Notes under the pieces: model-generated
The model's input: only the letters and a program-made list of their open reading frames with translations
Told to the model about the DNA's origin: nothing
Database searches by the model: none
Position numbers and translations under genes: made by a program
Assembly (NCBI GenBank): GCA_003151815.1
Contig: PLYN01000008.1
Span: forward strand, 1 to 64,000
Origin: Bacteroidota bacterium
GTDB lineage: Bacteria > Bacteroidota > Bacteroidia > 2-12-FULL-35-15
Direction of reading: 5' to 3'
Length of the DNA: 64,000 nt
Shown: positions 15,135 through 25,061 of the stretch, in pieces
How positions within the stretch are numbered: the stretch's first letter is position 1
Layout: each line of letters opens with the position of its first letter

Positions 15135-17138
15135 TTACGATTCAACCTCATCTTCTTCACTTTCTTCATCCGTTTCTTCTTCTGTTTCTTCTTCCACTTC
15201 CTCATCTTCAAGAGCATTAGCAAAATCGGAAAACCAACCACCATTGTTTAACAAATCTTTTGGCGTTCCTTCTTCTTCTACTGCTCCTTCGTTTAATACA
15301 AATACATAATCCGCATCCTTCACCATCGAGTATCGGTGGGCTATTACAATAACGGTGTTTTTAATTTTGATCTCATCTATTGTTTTCCTTACTTCGGCTT
15401 CGGTTGCATAATCAAGGTTTGCAGTTGCTTCATCCATAATAAGTATGATCGGTTTCGAAACAATCACCCTGGCTATCTGTATCCGTTGTCTTTCACCAAC
15501 GGATAAACCGAAACCACTCTCTCCCACAATTGTTTTTAACCCATCCTGTAAGCGGTTAAGTGTATTTTGCAGACCTGCTGCAATGGCTGCAGCAAGCACT
15601 TCTTTATCCGTTGCATCCGGTTTTTTATATCGTATATTATCAGCCAGTGTACCTCTAAAAATAGCCCCATCTGCGGATACCATTCCTATTCCTTGCCTTA
15701 CGGAAGCCCCGTCTAATTCAGACAATCGTTGTCCATCAATAAATATTTCTCCACTTTGTGGTTCAAAGAGTTTAAGTATTAGATCAACGGTAGTTGTTTT
15801 TCCTGACCCTGATGTACCTATAATAGCTGTAACCTTCCCAGGTTCTGCTGTTAAAGTTAATCCCTTTATCACTTCTCTTTCGGGAACGTAAGAAAAATGA
15901 ACATCCTTAAATTCTATACGTCCATGAGTAAGTTGCAATTCCTTTCCTTGTTTTTCTTCGACATTAGCATCTAATAGTTTAAAAGCACGGGCGATAGATG
16001 TTACATTTTGTTGCACGTTTGCCCAAATGCTGGCAAGGTTATCAATCGGGTCGTAAAGCATATCTAAATAGGCTACAAACATAACTACATCACCGGGAGT
16101 TAATTTATGCTCAAGAGCAAGATAACCACCATAGCCTAGTACCAATGAAGTTGCGATATGTGTAAGAAGCACTTCCCAAAAAGCATACTTGTTTGCCAGT
16201 ATAGCACGATTAACATAATCGGCATAAGCCTTCTTAGCCTGATCATCCAAACGGTTTACTTCTCTTTCTTCAGCACCCGACAATTTAACAGTTTTAATTC
16301 CACCAAGCGCATCTTGCATTCTGGCAGACACTTCTTCCCATTTCTCATAATATTCGGATAAACTCATTTCTAACTTTTTTGTAGAACGATAAGTAATAAT
16401 TAAATAAAAAGGAATAATGGAAAGAGACAACAAAGCAAGCGTAACGTTTTGCCAAAACATTATAATTAAGACCCCTACAAGGCTTACGATTTCTGGAAAT
16501 ATTTCTTTAGAAAAGACATTGATGATTTCTGAAACTTGTTCCGATTGATCTATCTGGCTATGAAGAGCAGCGCTGGAACGTTTAGAAAAAAAGGAAAGTG
16601 GTAACCTCAAAACATGCCTGAATGTATTGTGAATGAAATTCCTTTCGATCATGCAGGATAAACGCACATTCATATTGTCGCCAATGAGCCAGAAAATAAG
16701 ACCAATAATATTAATTAAAAATAGCAAAGCAACAGCCCATAATAATGTGTTGAATGCTTCGTGTGTGGTACGAGGCGAGACCTTATTTTTTTGATGAGGT
16801 ACTTTTACTCTCGTTGTTTTTGCAACAGAAGATGAATCGGAAGTCGGGTTAACTGCAGAGGTGATAAAAGAGAATTCTTTCTCGAAAAAATTAGTGATAG
16901 GGTCATCCTCTGTTTCTCTATCTTCTCCCATTTCTTCTTTCACGTCGTTTCTTGCCTGTTGTACAAATAGACCGGCAATATCGTTCACCGCTTCGCGGTA
17001 TATCAAAGGCTCGAAAAGGGAAACACAAGTACTAAGCAAGCTTATTACAAAAACACTTAACAAACCCTTTTTATAAGGTTTTATCAGGCGATAAATATTT
17101 TGCCAAACATTCTTTTTTTGATCTTTTACTTTACTCAT
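15135..17138 (-). CDS. ABC exporter, fused permease-ATPase (MsbA/lipid A exporter type)
   Basis: 667 residues. A six-helix exporter domain (about 20-370) is followed by an ATPase domain (about 400-630): Walker A GTSGSGKTTT, Walker B IILIMDE, H-loop IAHR. The signature is LSVGE in place of LSGGQ. Two oddities: between the first two membrane helices there is an extra hydrophilic loop of about 85 residues with many Asp, Glu, Ser and Lys, and the protein ends in a strongly acidic Glu/Asp tail of about 25 residues. Substrate unknown; homodimer expected. Confidence 0.88.
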   Translation of the reverse strand: MSKVKDQKKNVWQNIYRLIKPYKKGLLSVFVISLLSTCVSLFEPLIYREAVNDIAGLFVQQARNDVKEEMGEDRETEDDPITNFFEKEFSFITSAVNPTSDSSSVAKTTRVKVPHQKNKVSPRTTHEAFNTLLWAVALLFLINIIGLIFWLIGDNMNVRLSCMIERNFIHNTFRHVLRLPLSFFSKRSSAALHSQIDQSEQVSEIINVFSKEIFPEIVSLVGVLIIMFWQNVTLALLSLSIIPFYLIITYRSTKKLEMSLSEYYEKWEEVSARMQDALGGIKTVKLSGAEEREVNRLDDQAKKAYADYVNRAILANKYAFWEVLLTHIATSLVLGYGGYLALEHKLTPGDVVMFVAYLDMLYDPIDNLASIWANVQQNVTSIARAFKLLDANVEEKQGKELQLTHGRIEFKDVHFSYVPEREVIKGLTLTAEPGKVTAIIGTSGSGKTTTVDLILKLFEPQSGEIFIDGQRLSELDGASVRQGIGMVSADGAIFRGTLADNIRYKKPDATDKEVLAAAIAAGLQNTLNRLQDGLKTIVGESGFGLSVGERQRIQIARVIVSKPIILIMDEATANLDYATEAEVRKTIDEIKIKNTVIVIAHRYSMVKDADYVFVLNEGAVEEEGTPKDLLNNGGWFSDFANALEDEEVEEETEEETDEESEEDEVES

Positions 17139-17204
17139 ACAATTCGGTTAAAATGTAAAATTATTTAAAAATATGGATTAGAAAATTATTTTTATAAAAA
17201 TAAA

Positions 17205-17235
17205 AAACCTCGTTCTGAAATTCAGAACGAGGTTT
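17205..17235 (-). terminator. Hairpin terminator of the heme-copper monooxygenase gene
   Basis: AAACCTCGTTCTGAA meets its reverse complement with almost no loop. It lies 46 bp past the stop of the 17281-18939 gene and before the ABC exporter gene on the same strand, and ends that transcript. Confidence 0.75.
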
Positions 17236-17280
17236 CTCTTTATTCAAAAAATTATAATACTATCGGGGAGCGAAAAATTA

Positions 17281-18939
17281 TTAGTTTGAAATAATAATTT
17301 TTTTGGTAATTCTATCCTTCGTTTTTGTATCCACTATTTCAATAACATATAATCCCGGAGGAATATTTTTTACATCAACAGTTACCTTATCATTAAATAT
17401 ATCTGTATTTAAAATCGTTTGTCCCGCAATGTTGTATATACGTCCGGCATATACCGATTTTTTTGAAACATAAATATTAACAATATCAGAAGCGGGGTTA
17501 GGATAAATAAAAGTTTGAATAGATGGTGCAACTATATCTTTTATGCCGACTTGAAGCAATGGCTCATTTGCCAACAATGATTTTACATCAATAGTATCAT
17601 CTCCTGCTCTATAGTCTACCCAAAGAAATGAATCAAAAAGCATTTCATTTGCAGTACTTTGTCCAAAAGATACGTCTACAGGGGCACCCGGAAGATGAGG
17701 ATTATTTACTGTGTTATCATAAGTATGCTCCGTTTTCAATGTATATCCTACTGGAATTTTTAAAAGGTGGGGATAATAGTAATTCCCCTGCCAATTATAA
17801 TTCCAGTCACTGATCCTGATAACCGGAATGGTATCAGTTCCACTGGAAGCATATAACTTCATTTTTGTACAAACATTGTGAGAATGCGGGTTTGCAGAAA
17901 ACAGAGACATCGCTGTAGTAGGTTGTGCAGGATGCGCCGGAAGAGCAGAAGTAGTAGAAATTGCAGTAATTAGTGTCACCGCATTTTTTGGAATAGGAGC
18001 AGGACCGAAATTAAAACCCGGTATGCCACCCCAATTTTGTAACATCGTCTCTGAATGCATAGGGCGCATTCCTGCTGTATCTCCAACAGCATAAAAGAAC
18101 AAACGGATTTTAGTAGTATCCAGTTTACCTCCACTTCCTGGAGCATAATGTATCTGGAAGATAAAATTAGAACCTTTTGGGATTCGAATACCTGTTTTAA
18201 ATGTAGGGTCATTTGGGAAAACTGTTGGGGGCGCTCCGGCAGACCATCCTCCTATTCCAATTTGACCGGGTTGTTGACCACAATTACCACTTGTATCTAC
18301 GTCTGAAGCAACATATCCATTAGTATCAACACTCATTACCACATGATGAACAATATTTCCTGCACTACCATTAACAAATTCTCCTGGAAGGATTTCAAAA
18401 GCGCGCAACCATCTGTCTTGTTTTAAGTTAGTAGCAACCGAAAAGCAGTCGTATGGATTACTATTACTTGGAGTTGAATTACTATGAAAGGTTGGTATTT
18501 TAAGTGTCAGGTCAGCTACTCCATTTAACTGATACTCCATTGAACCATAGGCTGGGGCATGAGGAACAAGAGCAGTATCGCCTTGTGGAGCGCCATTAGT
18601 AACCCATTGAATGATTGCGTTTTTTTCGACAGCCGTTAAAACATTTTCTTGCAAAAATCTGGCACCTTTGTGTCCACTGGTAATATATGAGGTATCGGCA
18701 TGCCATGGAGGCATCAATATTCCATTTTTACCTTGCACTGCATTACCAATAGCTGTGGCCCAAGCCGAAGCCCCATTAAAATCCATTAATGAAAAAGGTG
18801 CTCCTCCTCCATCATGATGGCAAACTGTACAATGTTTATAAAAAATACTGGCAACATCATTATAAGAAGTTGTTTGTCCTTGAACTTTGGGACTGAAATA
18901 TAATCCTGCGAAAAGGAGTATTGTAGAAAATTTTTTCAT
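17281..18939 (-). CDS. Secreted copper type II monooxygenase-like protein with heme c site and T9SS domain
   Basis: 552 residues. A signal peptide (1-22) is followed by one c-type heme motif CTVCH (37-41), a PHM/DBH-like two-domain copper fold, and a T9SS type A sorting domain (about 478-552, YPNPASDIVNIYV...LPPGLYVIEI...KKIIIS). Probable copper ligands fit the family: His198-His199 and His264 for CuA, His352, His354 and Met432 for CuB. This predicts an outer-surface oxygenase or electron-transfer enzyme. The substrate is unknown. It is the last of four co-oriented genes that begin with a sigma factor. Confidence 0.8.
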   Translation of the reverse strand: MKKFSTILLFAGLYFSPKVQGQTTSYNDVASIFYKHCTVCHHDGGGAPFSLMDFNGASAWATAIGNAVQGKNGILMPPWHADTSYITSGHKGARFLQENVLTAVEKNAIIQWVTNGAPQGDTALVPHAPAYGSMEYQLNGVADLTLKIPTFHSNSTPSNSNPYDCFSVATNLKQDRWLRAFEILPGEFVNGSAGNIVHHVVMSVDTNGYVASDVDTSGNCGQQPGQIGIGGWSAGAPPTVFPNDPTFKTGIRIPKGSNFIFQIHYAPGSGGKLDTTKIRLFFYAVGDTAGMRPMHSETMLQNWGGIPGFNFGPAPIPKNAVTLITAISTTSALPAHPAQPTTAMSLFSANPHSHNVCTKMKLYASSGTDTIPVIRISDWNYNWQGNYYYPHLLKIPVGYTLKTEHTYDNTVNNPHLPGAPVDVSFGQSTANEMLFDSFLWVDYRAGDDTIDVKSLLANEPLLQVGIKDIVAPSIQTFIYPNPASDIVNIYVSKKSVYAGRIYNIAGQTILNTDIFNDKVTVDVKNIPPGLYVIEIVDTKTKDRITKKIIISN

Positions 18940-19049
18940 ATTTTTTTATTTTTAATAATTAATCTAATATACATAAATCGTATTCTTTAATAACAGACTA
19001 CAAATTCATATACGTAAATGAAAAACAAAAGGTTGGGTTTAAAACTATT

Positions 19050-20189
19050 TTATTTATAGCCTACAGAAAAAACAGCATCCACATCATTCATAATAATGAA
19101 TCTATATCCATTATAAAGAGTGCAGGAAAATTTTACATGGATTTTTTTTGTTGCAACTCCATTGGGATTATTTAAATAATCTTCAACAGAAATTATTTTA
19201 AACATACTTCGAGAAGATGGTTGGTTGTTACTTTTTGATGTCCACAATGTACCGGCAGCATCCGTCCACTCAATAGCTACATTACCTAAGTTCATTGGAT
19301 TTACCAATGGTGTGGGCGATGGCAAAATAAAAGAAGATGAACAATTTGTATTTGAATTAATAGGTATATTCATGTATTGAATACCTGAAACCCCCATTAC
19401 ATCTGTCATGGTAAGTGATGCTTGGTAAACTCCGGAAGCAGAATACTTATGCGATGGACTAATAGACGTAGAAGTATTGCCATCACCAAAGTCCCAAGAA
19501 TATGTATACGGTGGAATCCCTCCAATTGGTATAGGAGAAAGGAAAACAGTATCTCCAACAATCGTTACCTGAAATTGCGGAAGAAAAGAATTTCCTGTTT
19601 GTCCGAATTGTATATTATTTGTTATAGTTGATGAGCAACCGGTTGTTGATTCGGTAGTTAATGACACTTTATAAACTCCCGGATGCAAATATTTGTGAAC
19701 TGCAGTAGAAGAAGTTAAAACAGCCTTAGTTCCATCACCAAAATCCCAATTAAATGATTGAGCGGTTCCATTTTTGAAAACACTGATAAAGATATTGCTG
19801 TATTGTGATGAAGCTCCTGAAGGTGCTGCGAAGGCATAATATCCGGGAACAATTGCACTGTCAATAGTTGTTGGAGAAACCGAAAATTGCTGATAATCTT
19901 TTATTGAAATTTTCAATGAATTTCCACAACCTCCTGTACAATTTTGAGGTTTCAATTCACCAATAAAATCATATACACCATTAGAGTCAAGAGAATAAGA
20001 TGTGTACATAAAATAATTGTTCCCTCCTGCCTGAAGAGATATAGGAGTACCATCTATATTGCCTGTGAAAGAGAAAACAGGTGTTGCTGATGATGCTCCT
20101 GTTGCCGGCTTTGGATCTTCTTTTTTACAAGAAGATACTCCGAAAAATAATAAAGCCAAAACCGAAAATAAAAGATTTTTCATATTCAT
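19050..20189 (-). CDS. PKD-repeat lipoprotein
   Basis: 379 residues. Lipobox GVSSC puts the acylated Cys at position 21, followed by KKEDPKP. Two PKD domains are clear from SFNWDFGDGTKAV and YSWDFGDGNTSTS, each ending in HKY..G.Y.V/A.L. A C-terminal region of about 100 residues is unassigned. PKD domains mediate binding on the cell surface. It starts 13 bp after the barrel/anti-sigma gene and probably shares its transcript. Confidence 0.8.
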   Translation of the reverse strand: MNMKNLLFSVLALLFFGVSSCKKEDPKPATGASSATPVFSFTGNIDGTPISLQAGGNNYFMYTSYSLDSNGVYDFIGELKPQNCTGGCGNSLKISIKDYQQFSVSPTTIDSAIVPGYYAFAAPSGASSQYSNIFISVFKNGTAQSFNWDFGDGTKAVLTSSTAVHKYLHPGVYKVSLTTESTTGCSSTITNNIQFGQTGNSFLPQFQVTIVGDTVFLSPIPIGGIPPYTYSWDFGDGNTSTSISPSHKYSASGVYQASLTMTDVMGVSGIQYMNIPINSNTNCSSSFILPSPTPLVNPMNLGNVAIEWTDAAGTLWTSKSNNQPSSRSMFKIISVEDYLNNPNGVATKKIHVKFSCTLYNGYRFIIMNDVDAVFSVGYK

Positions 20190-20202
20190 ATTTTACTGTT
20201 TT

Positions 20203-21519
20203 TTATAATTTATAAGTCAACATAAATTGTCCGGAAATATTTCTTTCAAATTTATTTTCATTATAGTAATCATTTTTCTTTATGTCCATTAAACCGTAAT
20301 TAAAATAGATGGCAGCTCCCAGATTGCCGAATAGCTGACGTTTATACCCGAACAACAATCCAACATCATACGTATTGATCCCATTTGAATAACCGGAAGT
20401 TTTTTTAGTAACAGAGGCCTGTTTCTCTCCATAAACCTCTTTGTAAGTAGTAACAGAATTAGAAGATGTAAAAAGAGCAAACATATTTGCACCCATTATG
20501 AAAGAGTTTTTATCGTTCAAATTAAATTTAGCAAAAACAGGTATTACTGCATAATGCAACTTATTTGTTTTTATTTCGGTAACATCTTTTTGGTAACCAA
20601 AATCAAAATTTGAATGAGTAATTATAGTTTTTACTGCGCCTGAATTAATTGTTAAATAAGTATAATAGACTCCTGTTCCAATTTCGAAATGAGAACTTAT
20701 TGATTTGGAAATTTCAATTCCTTGAATTGGATTAAATGAAAAACTATTTACATAATTTCCTCCCATTGCAGCTGAAAAGGTCCAGGGATGCATTAAAGAG
20801 GATTTATTTTTATTTACAATATTTTCAGGATCACTTAAAAGTGCAACTGTTTGTATTGAATCCTTTTCAGGAATTATAGTGTTATCCAATTTTTCAAGAA
20901 GCGACAACTCCTGTTTGTTTGGTTCTGCAGCTGTAATACTTGCTGGCAAATGAGTTGTCAGTACCGGTTGAAATTTCAATTTGCGTTGTTTCATTCTGAT
21001 TCCGGAATTGTGCGATACAAGCTGTCCTGCATATGTCCTGTTCTTTCTAATTTTGTTTCCTGATAAATGACCTGTTAAAGCTGGCTCTTCAGCTATTTTT
21101 TGTTCAATATTCGTTGATGATCTATCAATTAATAGATCATTGCTTTTTTCTTTTTTGATGACCTCAGCTATTTCCTTTGTAACAGCATTCGGTTCTCCTT
21201 CATTTATTTCTTTTGTTTTATTTTCAGGCTGAGTTCCTGTGTTTAAAGGTTGTGTATTTGAATTTTCATTTGATGGATTTATAACTTCTACTATTGGGTT
21301 GCTTGGTTTTTCGTTCAATTTAATTACAAAAGGAAGCATTACAATTATACCCAAAACGATCCCTGAGAAAAAAACGAATCCAAATCGTCTTCTCTTTTCT
21401 TTTTTTCTGAAAGAGGAGATCATCTCTTCAGCATTATCCCAGTTCGCCTCATCAAAGGGGAATTCCGCTTCGGAGAACTTAGATGCTATGATGTCTTCAA
21501 ATTCTTCTTTCTCGTTCAT
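20203..21519 (-). CDS. Anti-sigma-like transmembrane protein with outer-membrane barrel domain
   Basis: 438 residues. Residues 1-45 form a cytoplasmic segment of the kind that binds sigma factors (FPFDEANWDNAEEMI), then comes a membrane helix (about 46-66), a long low-complexity linker (70-210) and a C-terminal beta-barrel-like domain (240-438, ending in FMLTYKL). This mix is common in Bacteroidota next to ECF sigma genes. It overlaps the sigma gene by 4 bases, so coupled synthesis and sequestration are likely. How one protein could span both membranes is unresolved. Confidence 0.7.
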   Translation of the reverse strand: MNEKEEFEDIIASKFSEAEFPFDEANWDNAEEMISSFRKKEKRRRFGFVFFSGIVLGIIVMLPFVIKLNEKPSNPIVEVINPSNENSNTQPLNTGTQPENKTKEINEGEPNAVTKEIAEVIKKEKSNDLLIDRSSTNIEQKIAEEPALTGHLSGNKIRKNRTYAGQLVSHNSGIRMKQRKLKFQPVLTTHLPASITAAEPNKQELSLLEKLDNTIIPEKDSIQTVALLSDPENIVNKNKSSLMHPWTFSAAMGGNYVNSFSFNPIQGIEISKSISSHFEIGTGVYYTYLTINSGAVKTIITHSNFDFGYQKDVTEIKTNKLHYAVIPVFAKFNLNDKNSFIMGANMFALFTSSNSVTTYKEVYGEKQASVTKKTSGYSNGINTYDVGLLFGYKRQLFGNLGAAIYFNYGLMDIKKNDYYNENKFERNISGQFMLTYKL

Positions 21520-22079
21520 TGGGTCGAAACTTTAAGCGGTGAAACAATTTTTAATATCATTTCTTTCAATTTACCTCTTGAAAAATTAAGGTGCCATTTT
21601 GATGTTCCTTCCGACATGTTCAGCATGCCTGAAATTTCTTTGTGGCTATATCCGTCAATTACAAACAGGTTAAATACTTTTTGGCTTACCGGTGGAAGCT
21701 TTGTTATCAATTCGTGTATCTGTTCTATATCCATCTTGGCCATTACAGGATTAAGATCAGAATAATCTGCTGTTTCCTTGTAATCATCAACATATTGAAT
21801 ATGTTCAGCATGTTTCTTTTCTTTTCTGTACTCATCGATCAAAACATTGATCATTACCTTTCTTATCCATGATTTAAATGGTACTTCGGGTCTGTACTTT
21901 TCTAAATTGGTAAGTATTTTAAAGAACCCTAAATTAAGCATCTCTTTTGCCTCATCGCGTGAATTGGTGTACCTATAACAAACCCCCATGAGGTAGCTAT
22001 AAGTTAATTTATATAACTCATACTCTGCCCTCTTTTCCCGATTAATACAAGCTGTAATAAGGTCAAGTTCAACGTTCAT
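21516..22079 (-). CDS. ECF-type RNA polymerase sigma factor
   Basis: 187 residues with sigma region 2 (about 20-90; DEAKEMLNLGFFKILTNLEKYRPEVPFKSWIRKVMINVLID) and region 4 (about 125-175; LPPVSQKVFNLFVIDGYSHKEISGMLNMSEGTSKWHLNFSRGKLK). It heads the minus-strand series that continues with the anti-sigma-like barrel, PKD lipoprotein and heme-copper protein, and probably controls that series. Confidence 0.9.
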   Translation of the reverse strand: MNVELDLITACINREKRAEYELYKLTYSYLMGVCYRYTNSRDEAKEMLNLGFFKILTNLEKYRPEVPFKSWIRKVMINVLIDEYRKEKKHAEHIQYVDDYKETADYSDLNPVMAKMDIEQIHELITKLPPVSQKVFNLFVIDGYSHKEISGMLNMSEGTSKWHLNFSRGKLKEMILKIVSPLKVSTQ

Positions 22080-22139
22080 GAAAGTAAATATACAAAAAAA
22101 GCTGCTTCATTAATAGTAACGAAACAGATTTTAAAAAGG

Positions 22140-22244
22140 TTGGGTAGATAGGAGAAAAAATTCCGCTTCCCTTCTCCAAATGGAGAAGGTGCCTGACCGC
22201 GTGGCGCCTTTAGCTTTAGCGGTGGCGCAAAGGCGGATGAGGCG
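22140..22244. repeat. CTTCTCC-type palindromic repeat with GGCGCC arm
   Basis: CCCTTCTCC-AAAT-GGAGAAGG at 22170-22190 is followed by GGCGCCTTTAGC...GGCGCAAAGGCG, then GATGAGGCG. It is a member of the CCTCTCC REP-like family but with a longer second hairpin. Lies just past the 3' end of carB. Confidence 0.6.
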
Positions 22245-25061
22245 TTACTTACTCAAATATAAATTTCTCTCTGAATAGATCGTATGAAAAAACTCATCTG
22301 TCAGATCATCAATAAAATAAATAGCTTCTCCGGTTGATTTCATCTCCGGCCCTAATTCTTTAGTTACTTCAGGGAATTTTTCATAAGAGAATACCGGAAT
22401 TTTTATTGCATATCCTTTTTTACGTGGATTAAATTTGAAGTCTTTCACCTTTGCACCTAACATTACTTTGGTTGCATAGTTTACATATGGCTCATCATAC
22501 GCTTTCGCGATGAAAGGTACAGTACGCGATGCGCGGGGATTTGCTTCAATAATATATACCACCTCATCTTTAATAGCAAATTGTATATTGCACAAACCTA
22601 CTGTTTTCAGAGCAATGGCAATTGTTTTGGTATGTTGCTCAATTTGTTTCATTACGTTTTCACTCAGATCAAAAGGAGGCAATACTGCATATGAATCTCC
22701 GGAATGAATACCTGCAGGCTCAATGTGTTCCATTATTCCAACAATATAATTATCGGTTCCATCGCAAATGGAATCAGACTCTGCTTCTATTGCTCCTTCT
22801 AAAAAATGATCTACCAAAACCTGATTACCGGGATGATCTTTCAAAAGATTAACAACATGTTGTTCCAGCTCCTGCTCATTAATAACGATCTTCATATTTT
22901 GCCCGCCCAATACATAAGAAGGACGAACTAACAATGGAAAGCCTAATTCCCTTGATATTTCAACCGCTTGCTCAGCATCTTCAATTACAGCAAATTTTGG
23001 ATATGGAATATTATGTTCCTTCAAAAGATTTGAGAAACGTCCTCTGTCTTCCGCAAGATCCAATGATTTATAATCAGTACCAATGATCTTAATTCCATAA
23101 CGTTCCAGCTTTTCAGCCAATTTAAGCGCTGTTTGTCCACCAAGCTGAACAATCACGCCTTCCGGTTTTTCATTCAATATAATGTCATAAATATGTTCCC
23201 AGAAAACAGGTTCGAAATATAATTTATCGGCAACATTAAAATCCGTGGAAACTGTTTCAGGATTACAATTGATCATGATGGTTTCGTAACCGCATTCTTT
23301 TGCAGCCAATACACCATGCACGCAACTGTAATCAAACTCAATACCCTGTCCGATACGGTTAGGACCACTTCCCAGTACAACAACTTTTTTCTTATCAGAT
23401 GCTATTGATTCGTTCTCATCTTCAAAAGTGCTGTAGTAATAAGGTGTTTTTGCTTCAAACTCTGCAGCACAGGTATCCACTAATTTGTAAACGCGTTTAA
23501 TATTCAGATCCTGTCTGCGGTTAAACACTTCGCTTTCCAGGCATTTCAACAGATGTGCAATTTGTCTGTCGGCATATCCTTTTTGTTTGGCTTCATAAAA
23601 AAGATCGCGTGGTAATTGTGGTAATGTATATTTGGAAATTTCGCCTTCCAGCAAGATCATCTCTTCGATCTGATTCAAGAACCACGGGTCGATGCGGGTT
23701 AATTTTTGTATCGTTTTGATGGATATCCCTAACTTGATAGCATCATAAATATGGAACAAACGGTTCCAGCTGGGACGTTCAAGGCTTTTCAATAATTCAT
23801 CCTGATTTTTAACTTCTCTTCCATCAGCGCCTAAGCCGTTACGTTTAATTTCCAGCGACTGACACGCTTTTTGCAAAGCCTCCTGAAAGCAACGTCCAAT
23901 GCCCATTACCTCGCCCACCGATTTCATTTGAAACCCTAATTCGCGGTTAGCGCCTTTAAATTTATCGAAATTCCAGCGAGGAATTTTTACGATTACATAA
24001 TCCAAAGTAGGTTCAAAAAAAGCAGATGTTGATTTTGTAATTTGATTTTCCAATTCATCCAAATTAAAGCCGATAGCTAATTTGGCAGCAATTTTTGCGA
24101 TCGGGTAACCCGTTGCTTTACTTGCTAATGCTGATGAACGAGAAACACGTGGATTAATTTCAATAGCAATGATATCTTCAGAATCATCAGGGTTAACAGC
24201 AAACTGGACATTGCAACCACCGGCAAAGTTACCGATAGAACGCATCATCTTAATTGCCAGTGTACGCATTTTTTGAAAGGTTGAGTCCGACAATGTCATA
24301 GCAGGCGCAACAGTTATACTATCGCCGGTATGAACACCCATTGGATCAAAATTTTCGATAGAGCAGATGATAACAACGTTATCAGCGTTATCACGCAATA
24401 GCTCCAACTCATATTCTTTCCAGCCCAGAACAGCTTTATCGATCAATACTTCGTGAATTGGTGAAGTATGTAAACCTCTGTCAATTGCTTTGTCAAAATC
24501 TTCTTTTACATAAACAACAGCGCCACCACTTCCTCCAAGAGTAAAGGAAGGACGTATTACCAAGGGGAAACCAAACTCCTGAGCAATTTCTTTACCTTCT
24601 AAAAATGAGCGGCATATTTTGGATGGTGCCATTCCAACACCAATGGATTCCATGCGTACACGAAATTTATCCCTATCCTCCGTTACCTCTATCGCTTGCA
24701 CATCAACACCAATCATTCTTACACCATACTTTTTCCAAACACCCATTTCATCGCATTTCATAGCGAGGTTAAGCGCTGTTTGTCCACCAACGCTAGGTAA
24801 TACAGCATCGATATCTTTATTTTCTTCTAATATTTTAATGATGGATTTTACTTCCAGAGGCAATAAATAAATATTTTCTGCCGTCACTTTATCCGTCATA
24901 ATTGTTGCCGGATTAGAGTTGATAAGGGTTACTTTAACACCTTCTTCCCTCAGCGAGCGCGCTGCCTGGGATCCTGAATAATCAAACTCACAAGCCTGAC
25001 CAATAACAATTGGTCCGCTTCCTATAATTAAAACTGATTTTATTGAGTGGTCTCTAGGCAT
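22245..25061 (-). CDS. carB: Carbamoyl-phosphate synthase large chain
   Basis: 938 residues. It makes carbamoyl phosphate from bicarbonate, ammonia (from CarA) and two ATP, for arginine and pyrimidines. Two ATP-grasp halves are visible: residues about 1-390 (VLIIGSGPIVIGQACEFDYSG, SFTLGGSGGAVVY) and about 550-930 (VVVLGSGPNRIGQGIEFDYS, SYVLGGQNM), with the oligomerisation domain between. The protein ends at FHTIYSERNLYLSK, directly after the second synthetase domain, so the roughly 130-residue MGS-like allosteric domain of E. coli CarB (1073 residues) is absent. carA is not in the window. Confidence 0.96.
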   Translation of the reverse strand: MPRDHSIKSVLIIGSGPIVIGQACEFDYSGSQAARSLREEGVKVTLINSNPATIMTDKVTAENIYLLPLEVKSIIKILEENKDIDAVLPSVGGQTALNLAMKCDEMGVWKKYGVRMIGVDVQAIEVTEDRDKFRVRMESIGVGMAPSKICRSFLEGKEIAQEFGFPLVIRPSFTLGGSGGAVVYVKEDFDKAIDRGLHTSPIHEVLIDKAVLGWKEYELELLRDNADNVVIICSIENFDPMGVHTGDSITVAPAMTLSDSTFQKMRTLAIKMMRSIGNFAGGCNVQFAVNPDDSEDIIAIEINPRVSRSSALASKATGYPIAKIAAKLAIGFNLDELENQITKSTSAFFEPTLDYVIVKIPRWNFDKFKGANRELGFQMKSVGEVMGIGRCFQEALQKACQSLEIKRNGLGADGREVKNQDELLKSLERPSWNRLFHIYDAIKLGISIKTIQKLTRIDPWFLNQIEEMILLEGEISKYTLPQLPRDLFYEAKQKGYADRQIAHLLKCLESEVFNRRQDLNIKRVYKLVDTCAAEFEAKTPYYYSTFEDENESIASDKKKVVVLGSGPNRIGQGIEFDYSCVHGVLAAKECGYETIMINCNPETVSTDFNVADKLYFEPVFWEHIYDIILNEKPEGVIVQLGGQTALKLAEKLERYGIKIIGTDYKSLDLAEDRGRFSNLLKEHNIPYPKFAVIEDAEQAVEISRELGFPLLVRPSYVLGGQNMKIVINEQELEQHVVNLLKDHPGNQVLVDHFLEGAIEAESDSICDGTDNYIVGIMEHIEPAGIHSGDSYAVLPPFDLSENVMKQIEQHTKTIAIALKTVGLCNIQFAIKDEVVYIIEANPRASRTVPFIAKAYDEPYVNYATKVMLGAKVKDFKFNPRKKGYAIKIPVFSYEKFPEVTKELGPEMKSTGEAIYFIDDLTDEFFHTIYSERNLYLSK

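Noticed and set aside
15109-15309. Ser-rich frame opposite the ABC exporter tail
   Set aside because: Antisense shadow of the Glu/Asp tail codons of the exporter gene.
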